64,000 bases of DNA from an uncultured delta proteobacterium (lineage in GTDB: Bacteria; Myxococcota_A; Polyangia; Polyangiales; Polyangiaceae). How positions within the stretch are numbered: the first letter of the stretch is position 1; the number at the start of each line of letters is the position of its first letter. The stretch lies in assembly GCA_903892415.1 (NCBI GenBank), contig CAITIQ010000523.1, positions 1 through 64,000 on the forward strand, in the 5' to 3' direction. Below the pieces are notes generated by a model. The model was not told the origin of the DNA. It worked only from the letters and a program-made list of their open reading frames with translations, and searched no databases. Below, piece by piece: positions 8,538 to 16,115 of this stretch. A program made the translations under genes and the position numbers.

Positions 8538-10394
8538 ATGAAGCGCGGACGCCTTCGGTCAACCGGACTGTCGCTGCTGTTATCTCTGTTGGCCTGCGGT
8601 GACCCAATACCGCAACACCCGAGTGTTGCGTCCAGTTCCGCTCAATCGAGTAGTTCTGCGCCGTTGACCTCCGCCCAAGCCGTTCCGTCAGCCGCGGCGA
8701 GCGCGTCAGCGTCGGCGTCGGCTGCAGTCGTGGTCCCAGCGCCTGCCGCGCCCGACCCGCCGATTCAACTTCGTTACGGCGGCAAACACGCTGTCGCCTC
8801 CAGCGGTGGCCTGGTCGTGAGCGTGGACGCAAACGCGACGCAGGCTGGCGTGCGCGCGTTGGAAGCTGGTGGCAACGCAGTCGATGCGGCCGTCGCTGTT
8901 GGCTACGCGCTCGCGGTAACGCATCCGAGCGCAGGCAACCTCGGCGGAGGCGGCTTCATGATTGTGAAGCTGAAGTCCGGAGAGTCCGTCGCCATCGACT
9001 TTCGCGAGATAGCGCCCGCCACTGCGACTACCAAGAAGGTCATCGCCGAGGTTGAGGCGGGGGCGGGCGGCTACGCCTCGATGGTAGTTCCGGGAACCGT
9101 ATCGGGACTCAATCTGGCCCGTGAACGATTTGGCAGTAAGCCGTTGGCTGAGCTTCTTGCGCCTGCGATAAGCCTGGCCAGTAAAGGTCATAAGGTATCG
9201 CCGCGTGCCGCCGTGAGCCTGAAGGCGCAATGGTCGAAGCTCAAAGGCGACGCAGCGGCTGCGCAAGTTTGGGGCAACGGAAAGAACCCTAAGCAGGCCG
9301 GCGACCGAGTGATTCAGAAGGACCTAGCCTCCACCTTAACCGCCATATCGGAGCGCGGTACGATGGGCTTTTATTCGGGGCAGGTAGCTGAGTACATCGA
9401 CGGGGCAATGAAGAGAAACGGAGGCGAGATAACGAAGGAGGACCTGCTCGCGTATGAGACCAAAGTTCGTGCGCCACTCACCTTCAGCTACCGGGGGTTT
9501 ACCGTCGAGACAATGCCTCCTCCTTCAATGGGCGGAGTAGCTGTCGCCGAGACGTTGCTTGCGCTCGAGCGGTCAATCCAACATAAGTCCAAAGCCACGG
9601 ATCCCGAGAGACTCCACCTCTTCATCGAGTCTGCCAAGTGGGCCTACGCTGACCGGCGAGGAGTTGGTGCTGACCCTGATTTCATGGCGGAGGGCGCCTC
9701 GGCTGCAGACATTGGCAAGCTGCTCTCTGGATTGAACCTTACGACCAGAATCCCAAAGATTGACCCTCTTAAGGCCACGCCAGCCAGTTCCTTTGATACT
9801 GGGCAAAAATCGAAGGAATCGCCCGAGACAACCCACTATTCAGTGGTAGATGCGGCGGGCAACGCGGTCTCTTGCACGGTGACCCTCTCCGCGGCGTTCG
9901 GCTCCAAAGTAATGATTCCTGGCACCGGCGTGTTCTTCTCGAACGCTCTAGGCGCTTTTAGTCCGACGGGGGCCAATGAGGTGAAGCCACATAAACGAAT
10001 GGCGAGCTCGATGAGCCCAACTATCGTAAGTCGCAATGGGCAGGTTGAGATCGTTGCCGGCTCGCCCGGTGGAGACACGATTCCCAATACAGTGTCCCAA
10101 GTGCTGATTAACCTCATTGATCTCGGGCTTTCGGTGGACGAGGCGGTAACCCGAGGACGTGTTCATCATCAACTGTTGCCCGATGTCGTGCGCATCGAGA
10201 GTGCGCGCGGTTTGCCCGACGCGACCAAGACAGCGTTGAAGCAGCTGGGCCACACGCTTGAACCCTCGGCGATGGCGCTGGGAGATGCGAAGATCATCGT
10301 GCGCGACAAGGCAACGGGTGATGCGTGGGGCTTTTCAGATGAGCGCGAGGGTGGGCTCGCCGCTGGGCCCAAGGCCGAAGAGCGTCAGAAGTAG
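8538..10394 (+). CDS. ggt: Gamma-glutamyltransferase, lipoprotein form
   Basis: About 618 residues. The start ATG 8538 gives a lipoprotein signal (LSLLLSLLAC), then an Ala/Ser-rich spacer. The GGT fold begins at GKHAVAS with ALEAGGNAVDAAVA. The autoprocessing site is TTHYSVVD, whose first Thr (about residue 431) should become the N-terminal nucleophile of the small subunit. GSPGGDTIPN supplies the usual glycine-rich segment. The enzyme cleaves glutathione and other gamma-glutamyl compounds in the periplasm or at the envelope. It precedes purB by 47 bp. Confidence 0.95.
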   Translation: MKRGRLRSTGLSLLLSLLACGDPIPQHPSVASSSAQSSSSAPLTSAQAVPSAAASASASASAAVVVPAPAAPDPPIQLRYGGKHAVASSGGLVVSVDANATQAGVRALEAGGNAVDAAVAVGYALAVTHPSAGNLGGGGFMIVKLKSGESVAIDFREIAPATATTKKVIAEVEAGAGGYASMVVPGTVSGLNLARERFGSKPLAELLAPAISLASKGHKVSPRAAVSLKAQWSKLKGDAAAAQVWGNGKNPKQAGDRVIQKDLASTLTAISERGTMGFYSGQVAEYIDGAMKRNGGEITKEDLLAYETKVRAPLTFSYRGFTVETMPPPSMGGVAVAETLLALERSIQHKSKATDPERLHLFIESAKWAYADRRGVGADPDFMAEGASAADIGKLLSGLNLTTRIPKIDPLKATPASSFDTGQKSKESPETTHYSVVDAAGNAVSCTVTLSAAFGSKVMIPGTGVFFSNALGAFSPTGANEVKPHKRMASSMSPTIVSRNGQVEIVAGSPGGDTIPNTVSQVLINLIDLGLSVDEAVTRGRVHHQLLPDVVRIESARGLPDATKTALKQLGHTLEPSAMALGDAKIIVRDKATGDAWGFSDEREGGLAAGPKAEERQK

Positions 10395-10441
10395 CCAGCT
10401 GTTGTGCTCGCCCTCAGCCGCGAGAACGGCTAAGCGGGCTT

Positions 10442-11749
10442 ATGATCCCTCGCTATACACCTGACGATTTTGCGGAGCTTTGGTCGGCGTCGACGCGGTA
10501 TGCCGCGTGGCTTTCGGTGGAGCTGGCGGCGTGTGAGGTCATGGAGGCCGACGGCCGCGTACCAGCTGGGACAGCCGCCAAAATTCGGTCTCTGAACCTC
10601 CAACTCGATCCGATGCGTATCGAGGAGATCGAGAAGACCACGCGGCACGACGTGATTGCCTTTCTTACCCACGTTGAAGAGTTGGCTGGTGCACCTGCAC
10701 GGTTTCTCCACCTTGGAATGACCTCGAGTGACGTGCTCGATACGAGCCTCGCTCTATTGCTGGTTCGCGCGACTGATAAACTGATTGAGCGTTGCGACCG
10801 CTATATTGACGCTTTGGCGAAGCGCGCAAGCGAGTACGAGAAGACTCCAATGATTGGGAGGAGCCACGGCATCCATGCCGAGCCGGTCACCTTTGGGGTG
10901 GTGCTCGCAGGTCACCTCGCGGAGGCGAAACGAGGGCGAACTCGGCTCTCTGCTGCTCGTCGCGAGATCGCTGTGGGCAAACTCGCGGGTGCGGTTGGGA
11001 CCTATGCTCATCTCACTCCCGAGATAGAGCGGAAGACGCTTGCATCCCTCGGACTCGAACCGGAGACGGTAAGCACGCAGGTCGTGGCACGAGACCGCCA
11101 TGCCAGCTTGTTCTTCGCCATGGCCTCAGTAGCCGCGGGAATAGAACGCTTGGCCACGAATTTGAGGCATTGGCAGCGAACGGAGGTGCGTGAGGCGGAG
11201 GAGCGGTTCCAGAAAGGTCAAAAAGGCTCGAGCGCGATGCCTCACAAGCGTAATCCCATTCTTTCAGAGAACCTCTGTGGCCTCGCACGCGTGGTCCGCG
11301 CGGCCGTCCCGGCTGCGCTCGAGAATATCGCTCTTTGGCATGAACGAGACATCTCGCATTCCTCTGTAGAGCGGATGTTCGTCCCTGACATCACCACTAC
11401 CTTGGCGTTCATGCTCGATAGGGCTGCAGGAATGGTAGACGGTTTAGTCGTCTATCCCGAAGCGATGAAGCACAACCTCGACCAGAGTGGAGGGCTCTTC
11501 TTCAGTGAGGCTGTGATGCTGGCAATGATTCAGAAGGGGCGGCCGCGGCAGAAGGCCTATGAGCTCGTCCAGCAGAGCGCCATGAAGGCCTTCCACGGCG
11601 AGGGTGCTTTCCTTGATAACTTGCTCGCCGATCCAGCAGTGATCGAGGTGCTCTCAGAGGCCGAGGTTAGGCGCTGCTTTGATCTGGACCATGCGCTTGC
11701 ACACGCCAGCTTCATTGTGCAGCGCTCCTTAGCGGCCAAAGAGGGGTAG
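10442..11749 (+). CDS. purB: Adenylosuccinate lyase
   Basis: 435 residues, normal for bacterial PurB. It shows the fumarate-lyase superfamily signature [11 protein letters not shown] near 260. Other segments are [12 protein letters not shown] (substrate binding), [10 protein letters not shown] with the general acid/base His, and TTRHDVIAF near the N-terminus. The enzyme makes AMP from adenylosuccinate and AICAR from SAICAR in purine synthesis. It ends 4 bp from the convergent lipoprotein gene. Confidence 0.97.
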   Translation: MIPRYTPDDFAELWSASTRYAAWLSVELAACEVMEADGRVPAGTAAKIRSLNLQLDPMRIEEIEKTTRHDVIAFLTHVEELAGAPARFLHLGMTSSDVLDTSLALLLVRATDKLIERCDRYIDALAKRASEYEKTPMIGRSHGIHAEPVTFGVVLAGHLAEAKRGRTRLSAARREIAVGKLAGAVGTYAHLTPEIERKTLASLGLEPETVSTQVVARDRHASLFFAMASVAAGIERLATNLRHWQRTEVREAEERFQKGQKGSSAMPHKRNPILSENLCGLARVVRAAVPAALENIALWHERDISHSSVERMFVPDITTTLAFMLDRAAGMVDGLVVYPEAMKHNLDQSGGLFFSEAVMLAMIQKGRPRQKAYELVQQSAMKAFHGEGAFLDNLLADPAVIEVLSEAEVRRCFDLDHALAHASFIVQRSLAAKEG

Positions 11750-11753
11750 GCGA

Positions 11754-12809
11754 TTACTCAAGTGCGTCAGGAATGAACTCTTGACCGTAGCGGGCAATGA
11801 TCCCGTTGCGCGGCTGGTTGGGCTTCACCCCAGTGATGAAGTCCCCACCAGCGACCCAGAACGAACCCTCTTCATCCGCCCATATGCTGTGCAGGTCCCC
11901 ATGGGGGTCCGAGGCGAACTCGTTCTGCCACTCACCATTTACGAGTCGTTGCTTTAGGCCACCCATTCCTGTGATGCCCACCGAGTCTGGCGCAGCGCAA
12001 TAGACCCCGTTGACGTCATTACCCAAAGACAGGTCCACCTTTGACCAAGCCGTCCCGTCAAAGTGGAGAACGTCGCGACCGCCGACGGCGTACACGTCAT
12101 CGCTGGAGCAGCCGTGCACAGTGGTTAGCGTGCCGTTCGCGACCGGCGGATCACTTTGGTTGACCCATTCACTGCCTTCCTTGTGCCAAATAATCCCGGC
12201 CTCCCCAACTACGAATAAGTCGTCGGAACTGGTCCCCCAGATCTTGAATAGCGCCCGCCCTAGAGGTTCACCGGGAAGAGTGACGGCGGTGAAAGCGGTA
12301 CCATCGTAGTGCAAAACGATGTCGTCCGGCGTGGTGGATGCGCCTCCGACTGCGCCGCCGACCACCCAGACATCATCAGGTGCGAACGCATAGGCTCCCC
12401 AAAGCGTAGCCGTGGTTCCGGAGTCATGCTCGGTGAAGGCCGTCCCGTCGTAGTGGCTAATGCGCCCGTTCTCGCCCACGAACCAAACGTCGCTATCGCT
12501 CGTGCCGTGCACCCACCAGAAGCTGTCGTCGCCGCCGGCCTTCAGGTCGGTCCAGGAGTTGCCATTGAAGTGCAGGGCCAGTGCGTCTCGGCCCCCGTTA
12601 CGAAGTGGACCGCCAGCTGCGAAGACGCTTTTCTTTTCTGTCCCCCAAATGGATAGGAGAGCCCCATTGAGTTCTCCGTCGTCGAAGACGACCTGCCAGC
12701 CGGGCTCGGTTGGGGCGCCACCACTGCCCCCACTTCCGCTGCTCTCATCTGGGCAGCCAGCCAACGCCAAAGTGCCTAATACGCAAAGCACCAACCAGCT
12801 CGTCCTCAC
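11754..12809 (-). CDS. Lipoprotein with repeated propeller-like IWG/VG motifs
   Basis: 351 residues with a GTG start. The lipobox is LGTLALAGC, then a Gly/Ser spacer. The mature part repeats motifs such as LSIWGTEKKSVFAAGG, WVHGTSDSDVWFVGE, LWGAYAFAPDDVWVVGG and IWGTSSDDLFVVGE, each about 45 residues apart, with HFDGTAW or HYDGTAF in the same blades. This is a beta-propeller family common in myxobacterial secretomes. Its function is unknown. Its GTG overlaps the stop of the upstream lipoprotein gene by 4 bp (GTGA), so it is translationally coupled as the last gene of a three-gene operon. Confidence 0.85.
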   Translation of the reverse strand: MRTSWLVLCVLGTLALAGCPDESSGSGGSGGAPTEPGWQVVFDDGELNGALLSIWGTEKKSVFAAGGPLRNGGRDALALHFNGNSWTDLKAGGDDSFWWVHGTSDSDVWFVGENGRISHYDGTAFTEHDSGTTATLWGAYAFAPDDVWVVGGAVGGASTTPDDIVLHYDGTAFTAVTLPGEPLGRALFKIWGTSSDDLFVVGEAGIIWHKEGSEWVNQSDPPVANGTLTTVHGCSSDDVYAVGGRDVLHFDGTAWSKVDLSLGNDVNGVYCAAPDSVGITGMGGLKQRLVNGEWQNEFASDPHGDLHSIWADEEGSFWVAGGDFITGVKPNQPRNGIIARYGQEFIPDALE

Positions 12810-13510
12810 TGCCCGCCTCCCGCGCCGCTTCCGCCCATCGAGCTATCGCAAGGCTCGCCAAGGACATAGTCGGCTTTGCATGTACATAAGCAATTGTTGA
12901 GCACAGCGCCTGGTTCAGGTGTGGCCGTGTTGTCGGCGAGGCTCTTATCTGTGCATTGCATCGTTATGTTGAAGTTTGCTTTTGCGACCCGCCCCTCCGA
13001 CTCGACATGCACTTCAAGTACGAAGTCCCCGTCGAAGAGCGATTGGTCAGACCAAGTGTTGAAACACAATGGGACATTCGAGTACGCGGCAATCTGCCCG
13101 GCCTTGATAGTGAGATAGCCGTCGGCGTCCGGTTCCAGTGCAACACTCCGGGTCTCAAAACGTACGGCCCCGCTGACAGGATCTTTGATCTCGGCAGTCA
13201 GCTGGGCACCGCACGGCGACATATTGAAAACACGCGCACCAACGAAGGCAACCCGACCTCCTTGCGGCGGCTCGATCAGGTCCAATACCGAGCCGTCGGC
13301 GATGGGCTGGTCAGCCTCATTGATGTCCAGGAAGAAGGCCTCGAGTACCGGCTCTTGGCCTTCATCTCCTGCGAATGGCAACGTGCAAGCTGGCCCTGAC
13401 GAGGAACTCCCGCCCCCGCCACTGCTCGAACTCGTCGCGTCGTCAGCACAACCCGAGAGCCCCAGGAACCCAAGGACGAAAGCGGCGAATGACCTCACGA
13501 CGAACCTCAT
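12806..13510 (-). CDS. Cys-containing lipoprotein of unknown function
   Basis: About 234 residues from ATG 13510 (MRFVVRSF). The lipobox GLSGC is followed by a Ser/Gly spacer. The mature domain looks beta-rich and has four or more spaced Cys, ending in a CLCTCK cluster near the C-terminus and a Gly-rich tail. No catalytic motif is visible. The in-frame region upstream of 13510 reaches into the preceding gene and is not used here. It starts 13 bp after the PHM-like gene and overlaps the next gene by 4 bp. Confidence 0.8.
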   Translation of the reverse strand: MRFVVRSFAAFVLGFLGLSGCADDATSSSSGGGGSSSSGPACTLPFAGDEGQEPVLEAFFLDINEADQPIADGSVLDLIEPPQGGRVAFVGARVFNMSPCGAQLTAEIKDPVSGAVRFETRSVALEPDADGYLTIKAGQIAAYSNVPLCFNTWSDQSLFDGDFVLEVHVESEGRVAKANFNITMQCTDKSLADNTATPEPGAVLNNCLCTCKADYVLGEPCDSSMGGSGAGGGQ

Positions 13511-13523
13511 GGCCGCTTTCTGC

Positions 13524-14606
13524 TCAGTTGCAGAACACGTCGGACGTTTTGGGGTAGTAGTAGATAAACCCGTTGCAGTGCTCGTTTCGGTCAACGACGG
13601 GGCCAAAGGTGTAGCAACAGTCCAACTGGTCCTCTGGTGTTTTGTACTTTGTCTGATCGAAGGCGTTCAGATCTTCGCACGAGAGCGGCGCGGGAGGTTC
13701 CGTCCACTGAAAGTCGCAGGTGTAGAAAACGCCTCCTCCCGGCTGGATGGTCGCAAGCTGATTGTCCATTGCCATCTTTGGTTCCTCCCAATCGTTCGAT
13801 TGATAGAAGAGCGCGTCGTCGGCAGGCTTCGTGGAGCTAACGCCATCCCACTCATACATACGGAACTCCTTACCTCGGCTGTGGAAGTGGCCGTTCGCCC
13901 CGATGATGGTGGCGGGCTCATCGCCCTTGATCTGGCAACCACCTGAGAACTCGGGTTGGGGTAGGCCTTGGCAAATTCGAATGGACTGCTTGGTCGCGAA
14001 AATCGTGCCCATCTCATGAACGACTTTGGCGTCGGGCAGATGCCAAAAATTGACCTTCACGTCACCGTCCTCGGGGGACTTCTGAGTGGTCGCGTTCACA
14101 TAGTGAGACTGCAGCATCAGCCATTCATCCGCCTCGAGCTTGTTGGCGACGCCTTCAGGAAACTCCCAGTCAAGCGTGCCGTCGACCTGAGTGTTGGCCA
14201 CGAGGGGCCAATCCGACCAGTTGGAGCTCTTGAAGCAAGCGCCCGTCCCATTGAGTCCTAAGTAGGGTCCCTTGGCTGGGTCCAGCCCACCTTGCTCGTG
14301 CGGGATGATGGTCCTCACACGAAAGATGTTCATGTGGTGCGAGCCTTCTCGCTGGTCGATCTGCACGCGGTGCAAATTGAAGGTCGAAGCGCCCTCTTGA
14401 CCAGAGGCTTTGAGAAGATCTTTCACCTTGAAGAAGAAGCAGTTCTGAACCTCCTCACCGGGGCCTACCGCCTGAAGTCCGGTGCCAAACTGGGTCCCTT
14501 CTCCCTCTGGGGGCGGAGGGAAGTCCGGCTCGGTCGGTTCGGGAGCAGGACATCCCCAAAGCCCAACTGCAGCAAGCAGACACCCAACTCGAACAAGAGA
14601 CTTCAT
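13524..14606 (-). CDS. PHM/DBH-like type II copper monooxygenase-related lipoprotein
   Basis: 360 residues. The start at 14606 has a GGAGG ribosome site. The lipobox is AVGLWGC, then a Pro/Glu spacer. It carries the copper motifs of peptidylglycine/dopamine monooxygenases: HHMNIF (His90-91) and SHYVN (His168) for CuH, NGHFHSRG (His240, His242) for CuM, and a late NEHCNGFIYYYP segment. That last segment lines up with the animal NEMCN region holding the CuM methionine, here replaced by His343. Family members hydroxylate C-H bonds using ascorbate and O2. The activity of this protein is inferred only. First gene of a three-lipoprotein operon. Confidence 0.8.
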   Translation of the reverse strand: MKSLVRVGCLLAAVGLWGCPAPEPTEPDFPPPPEGEGTQFGTGLQAVGPGEEVQNCFFFKVKDLLKASGQEGASTFNLHRVQIDQREGSHHMNIFRVRTIIPHEQGGLDPAKGPYLGLNGTGACFKSSNWSDWPLVANTQVDGTLDWEFPEGVANKLEADEWLMLQSHYVNATTQKSPEDGDVKVNFWHLPDAKVVHEMGTIFATKQSIRICQGLPQPEFSGGCQIKGDEPATIIGANGHFHSRGKEFRMYEWDGVSSTKPADDALFYQSNDWEEPKMAMDNQLATIQPGGGVFYTCDFQWTEPPAPLSCEDLNAFDQTKYKTPEDQLDCCYTFGPVVDRNEHCNGFIYYYPKTSDVFCN

Positions 14607-14796
14607 GAAATCCTCCACGACACGCCCTCAGCAAGAAGCGGGCACAGCCCAGACTAGGGGAATTTCGCCTGTTTACCAGTCTGCGTATGGCCCGATTGTG
14701 CACCGGCTGAGCCATTGGTAGGGCGCAGCTGTCAGGGGGCTTCGCACTCCTTGGCACTACTGCGCGCACTGGTTTTCCCCAGTCGCTCGAAACACG

Positions 14797-14827
14797 AAAA
14801 CCTCCTCGGCCCGAAGGCGGAGGAGGC
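14797..14827 (-). terminator. Rho-independent terminator of the rpsT transcript
   Basis: An 11-position stem (CCTCCTCGGCC against GGCGGAGGAGG, one mismatch) has a CGAA loop and spans about 14801-14826. On the minus strand it is followed by TTTT. It lies 20-50 bp past the rpsT stop. Confidence 0.8.
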
Positions 14828-14849
14828 AATCAAATGGTCGGTCGCAGGA

Positions 14850-15110
14850 CTACTTCTTGGCGCTAGCGAAAGCCGCGATGCGGCCCTTCACTCGTGAAGC
14901 TCGGTTCGTCGGGATGACGCCCTTCTTGGCTGCCACGTCGAGCTCGGATTGCGCCGCGCGAACGAGCTCCGGTGCGTCTGCTGCGCCCGAGGCGACAGCT
15001 GCACGAGCCTTCTTCAACACCGTGCGAAGAGCGCTCTTGGTGGTGCGGTTGCGCTCAGTGCGCGTGATGCGTTGACGATTGCGCTTTTCGGCGGATGCGT
15101 GATTGGCCAT
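14850..15110 (-). CDS. rpsT: 30S ribosomal protein S20
   Basis: 86 residues, the normal size, beginning MANHASAEKRNRQR as in bacterial S20. It has the basic helical motif RNRTTKSALRTVLKKA and a helical C-terminus. S20 binds 16S rRNA early in 30S assembly. An AGGAGTAGGA ribosome site precedes the ATG. It lies 22 bp downstream of a small basic protein gene and probably shares its promoter, and it is followed by a clear terminator. Confidence 0.97.
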   Translation of the reverse strand: MANHASAEKRNRQRITRTERNRTTKSALRTVLKKARAAVASGAADAPELVRAAQSELDVAAKKGVIPTNRASRVKGRIAAFASAKK

Positions 15111-15132
15111 GACCGTGTCCTACTCCTACTTC

Positions 15133-15300
15133 TTACTTTGACTCGGGCTTCTTCGAATCGGCAGCCGAGGTCGTGTAGCCCTCGGGATGCACCGGAAAGG
15201 CCGGTGTACCGTTCGTGCGGTTGAAACGGCGAGTCTTCGTGCCGTTCTTGCGCGCCTTGCGAGCGCGGATTCGTGAACTCTGTTGCGTGGCGGAAACCAT
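15133..15300 (-). CDS. Small basic protein cotranscribed with rpsT, unrecognised
   Basis: 55 residues from ATG 15300 (MVSATQQSS), with a strongly basic middle (RIRARKARKNGTKTRRFNR) and a Pro/His/Ser tail. Size, charge and position ahead of rpsT suggest a ribosome- or RNA-associated protein, but it matches no ribosomal protein I know, including L32, L36, Thx or SRA. An upstream ATG at 15315 is rejected as the start because it lies inside the -10 hexamer of a good promoter. The mRNA would begin only a few bases before ATG 15300. Confidence 0.7.
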   Translation of the reverse strand: MVSATQQSSRIRARKARKNGTKTRRFNRTNGTPAFPVHPEGYTTSAADSKKPESK

Positions 15301-15310
15301 GGGGGTCGGG

Positions 15311-15338
15311 ACCATAGTCCAATCCGTGAGCCTGTCAA
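15311..15338 (-). promoter_or_regulatory. Sigma-70-type promoter for the small basic protein and rpsT
   Basis: On the minus strand, TTGACA (15333-15338) is a perfect -35. It is followed after 16 bp by TATGGT (15311-15316) as -10. Initiation is expected near 15304, leaving about 4-5 nt before ATG 15300. Confidence 0.7.
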
Positions 15339-15358
15339 ACTGATCTCTCGCTCAGTTC

Positions 15359-16075
15359 TCACGGATTTACCGGCACTGGCACAACGTCGACCTCGATCGA
15401 CATCGGCGGGCGCCGGATGGCGCTCGCCATCGGAACGCCCTTCACCCAATAGATGCCGGTATCCCCGCCAGGAAGGATCTCGTAAACGCGACCGTCGACC
15501 CTCCCGGCCGACTCGAGCTTGGCGATGCCAAAATAGGACGCCGGTAGCGCAATTCCGGCGGCCAGATACTGCGCAAACTCGGCCGCGCAGCCGCCGTCCG
15601 GAAATGGGTGATGGGGCAGCGTGAGGAAGGACTCCCCGTTGCGCAACACGACGCGGAGGAAATCCACGGGTGGAGCCTCGTGCCGCTCCGTGGCGAGAAC
15701 TCGAGCGACGACCACCTGGCCACGGTCATAGGTGAAGACCTCGTCTCCGAGTCGCATGCGGCGCAATGGGACGTCCCCGCGCGGAGTCGCCACAGGTGCG
15801 TCGGGCCCGTTCATGTTGCAGGCGACCAAGCAGTTCCCCCGTTCATCTTTGGCACAGCAGACCTCGCACGTTTTCAGCGCAAGCGTGGGCGGCCGGGTAG
15901 GGGGAGCGACCGGAGCCGGAGTGTCCGCAGCGCTTGGCGTCGGTCTAGCCATCTGCAACTCGGCCGACGAACCTAGCCTTGCCGGTCCGCTCGCCGAAGC
16001 CATCAACGCGCCCTCTTCCGTACGACTACATTGCAGAGTCATGAGCAGGCCGAAGGCGAAACAGCGCGTGAGCAT
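15359..16075 (-). CDS. Lipoprotein-like exported protein with a Hint (hedgehog/intein-type) domain
   Basis: About 238 residues from ATG 16075, with a hydrophobic signal ending in LMTLQC (an imperfect lipobox) and a Pro/Thr/Ala linker. After three closely spaced Cys comes a Hint-like module. It includes CNMNGPDAPVATPRGDVPL, MRLGDEVFTYDR, LRNGESFLTLPHHPF, LAAGIALP and, near the end, GIYWVKGVP. Hint domains normally catalyse self-splicing or cleavage from an N-terminal Cys. Here a Cys precedes the VATPRG turn, with about two extra residues compared with common CFxxGTxVxT forms, and no extein follows. Activity is uncertain. It diverges from the next gene over only 40 bp. Confidence 0.72.
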   Translation of the reverse strand: MLTRCFAFGLLMTLQCSRTEEGALMASASGPARLGSSAELQMARPTPSAADTPAPVAPPTRPPTLALKTCEVCCAKDERGNCLVACNMNGPDAPVATPRGDVPLRRMRLGDEVFTYDRGQVVVARVLATERHEAPPVDFLRVVLRNGESFLTLPHHPFPDGGCAAEFAQYLAAGIALPASYFGIAKLESAGRVDGRVYEILPGGDTGIYWVKGVPMASAIRRPPMSIEVDVVPVPVNP

Positions 16076-16115
16076 CAGCCAGCAAAGGCTAGCATTGCGC
16101 GCTAAGGGAACTCGG

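Noticed and set aside
12542-12748. Short open frames in the lipoprotein genes
   Set aside because: Shadows of the three lipoprotein genes in other frames.
15732-16115. Extension of the propeller lipoprotein frame before 16116
   Set aside because: It is antisense to the Hint gene and the lipoprotein signal begins at 16116.
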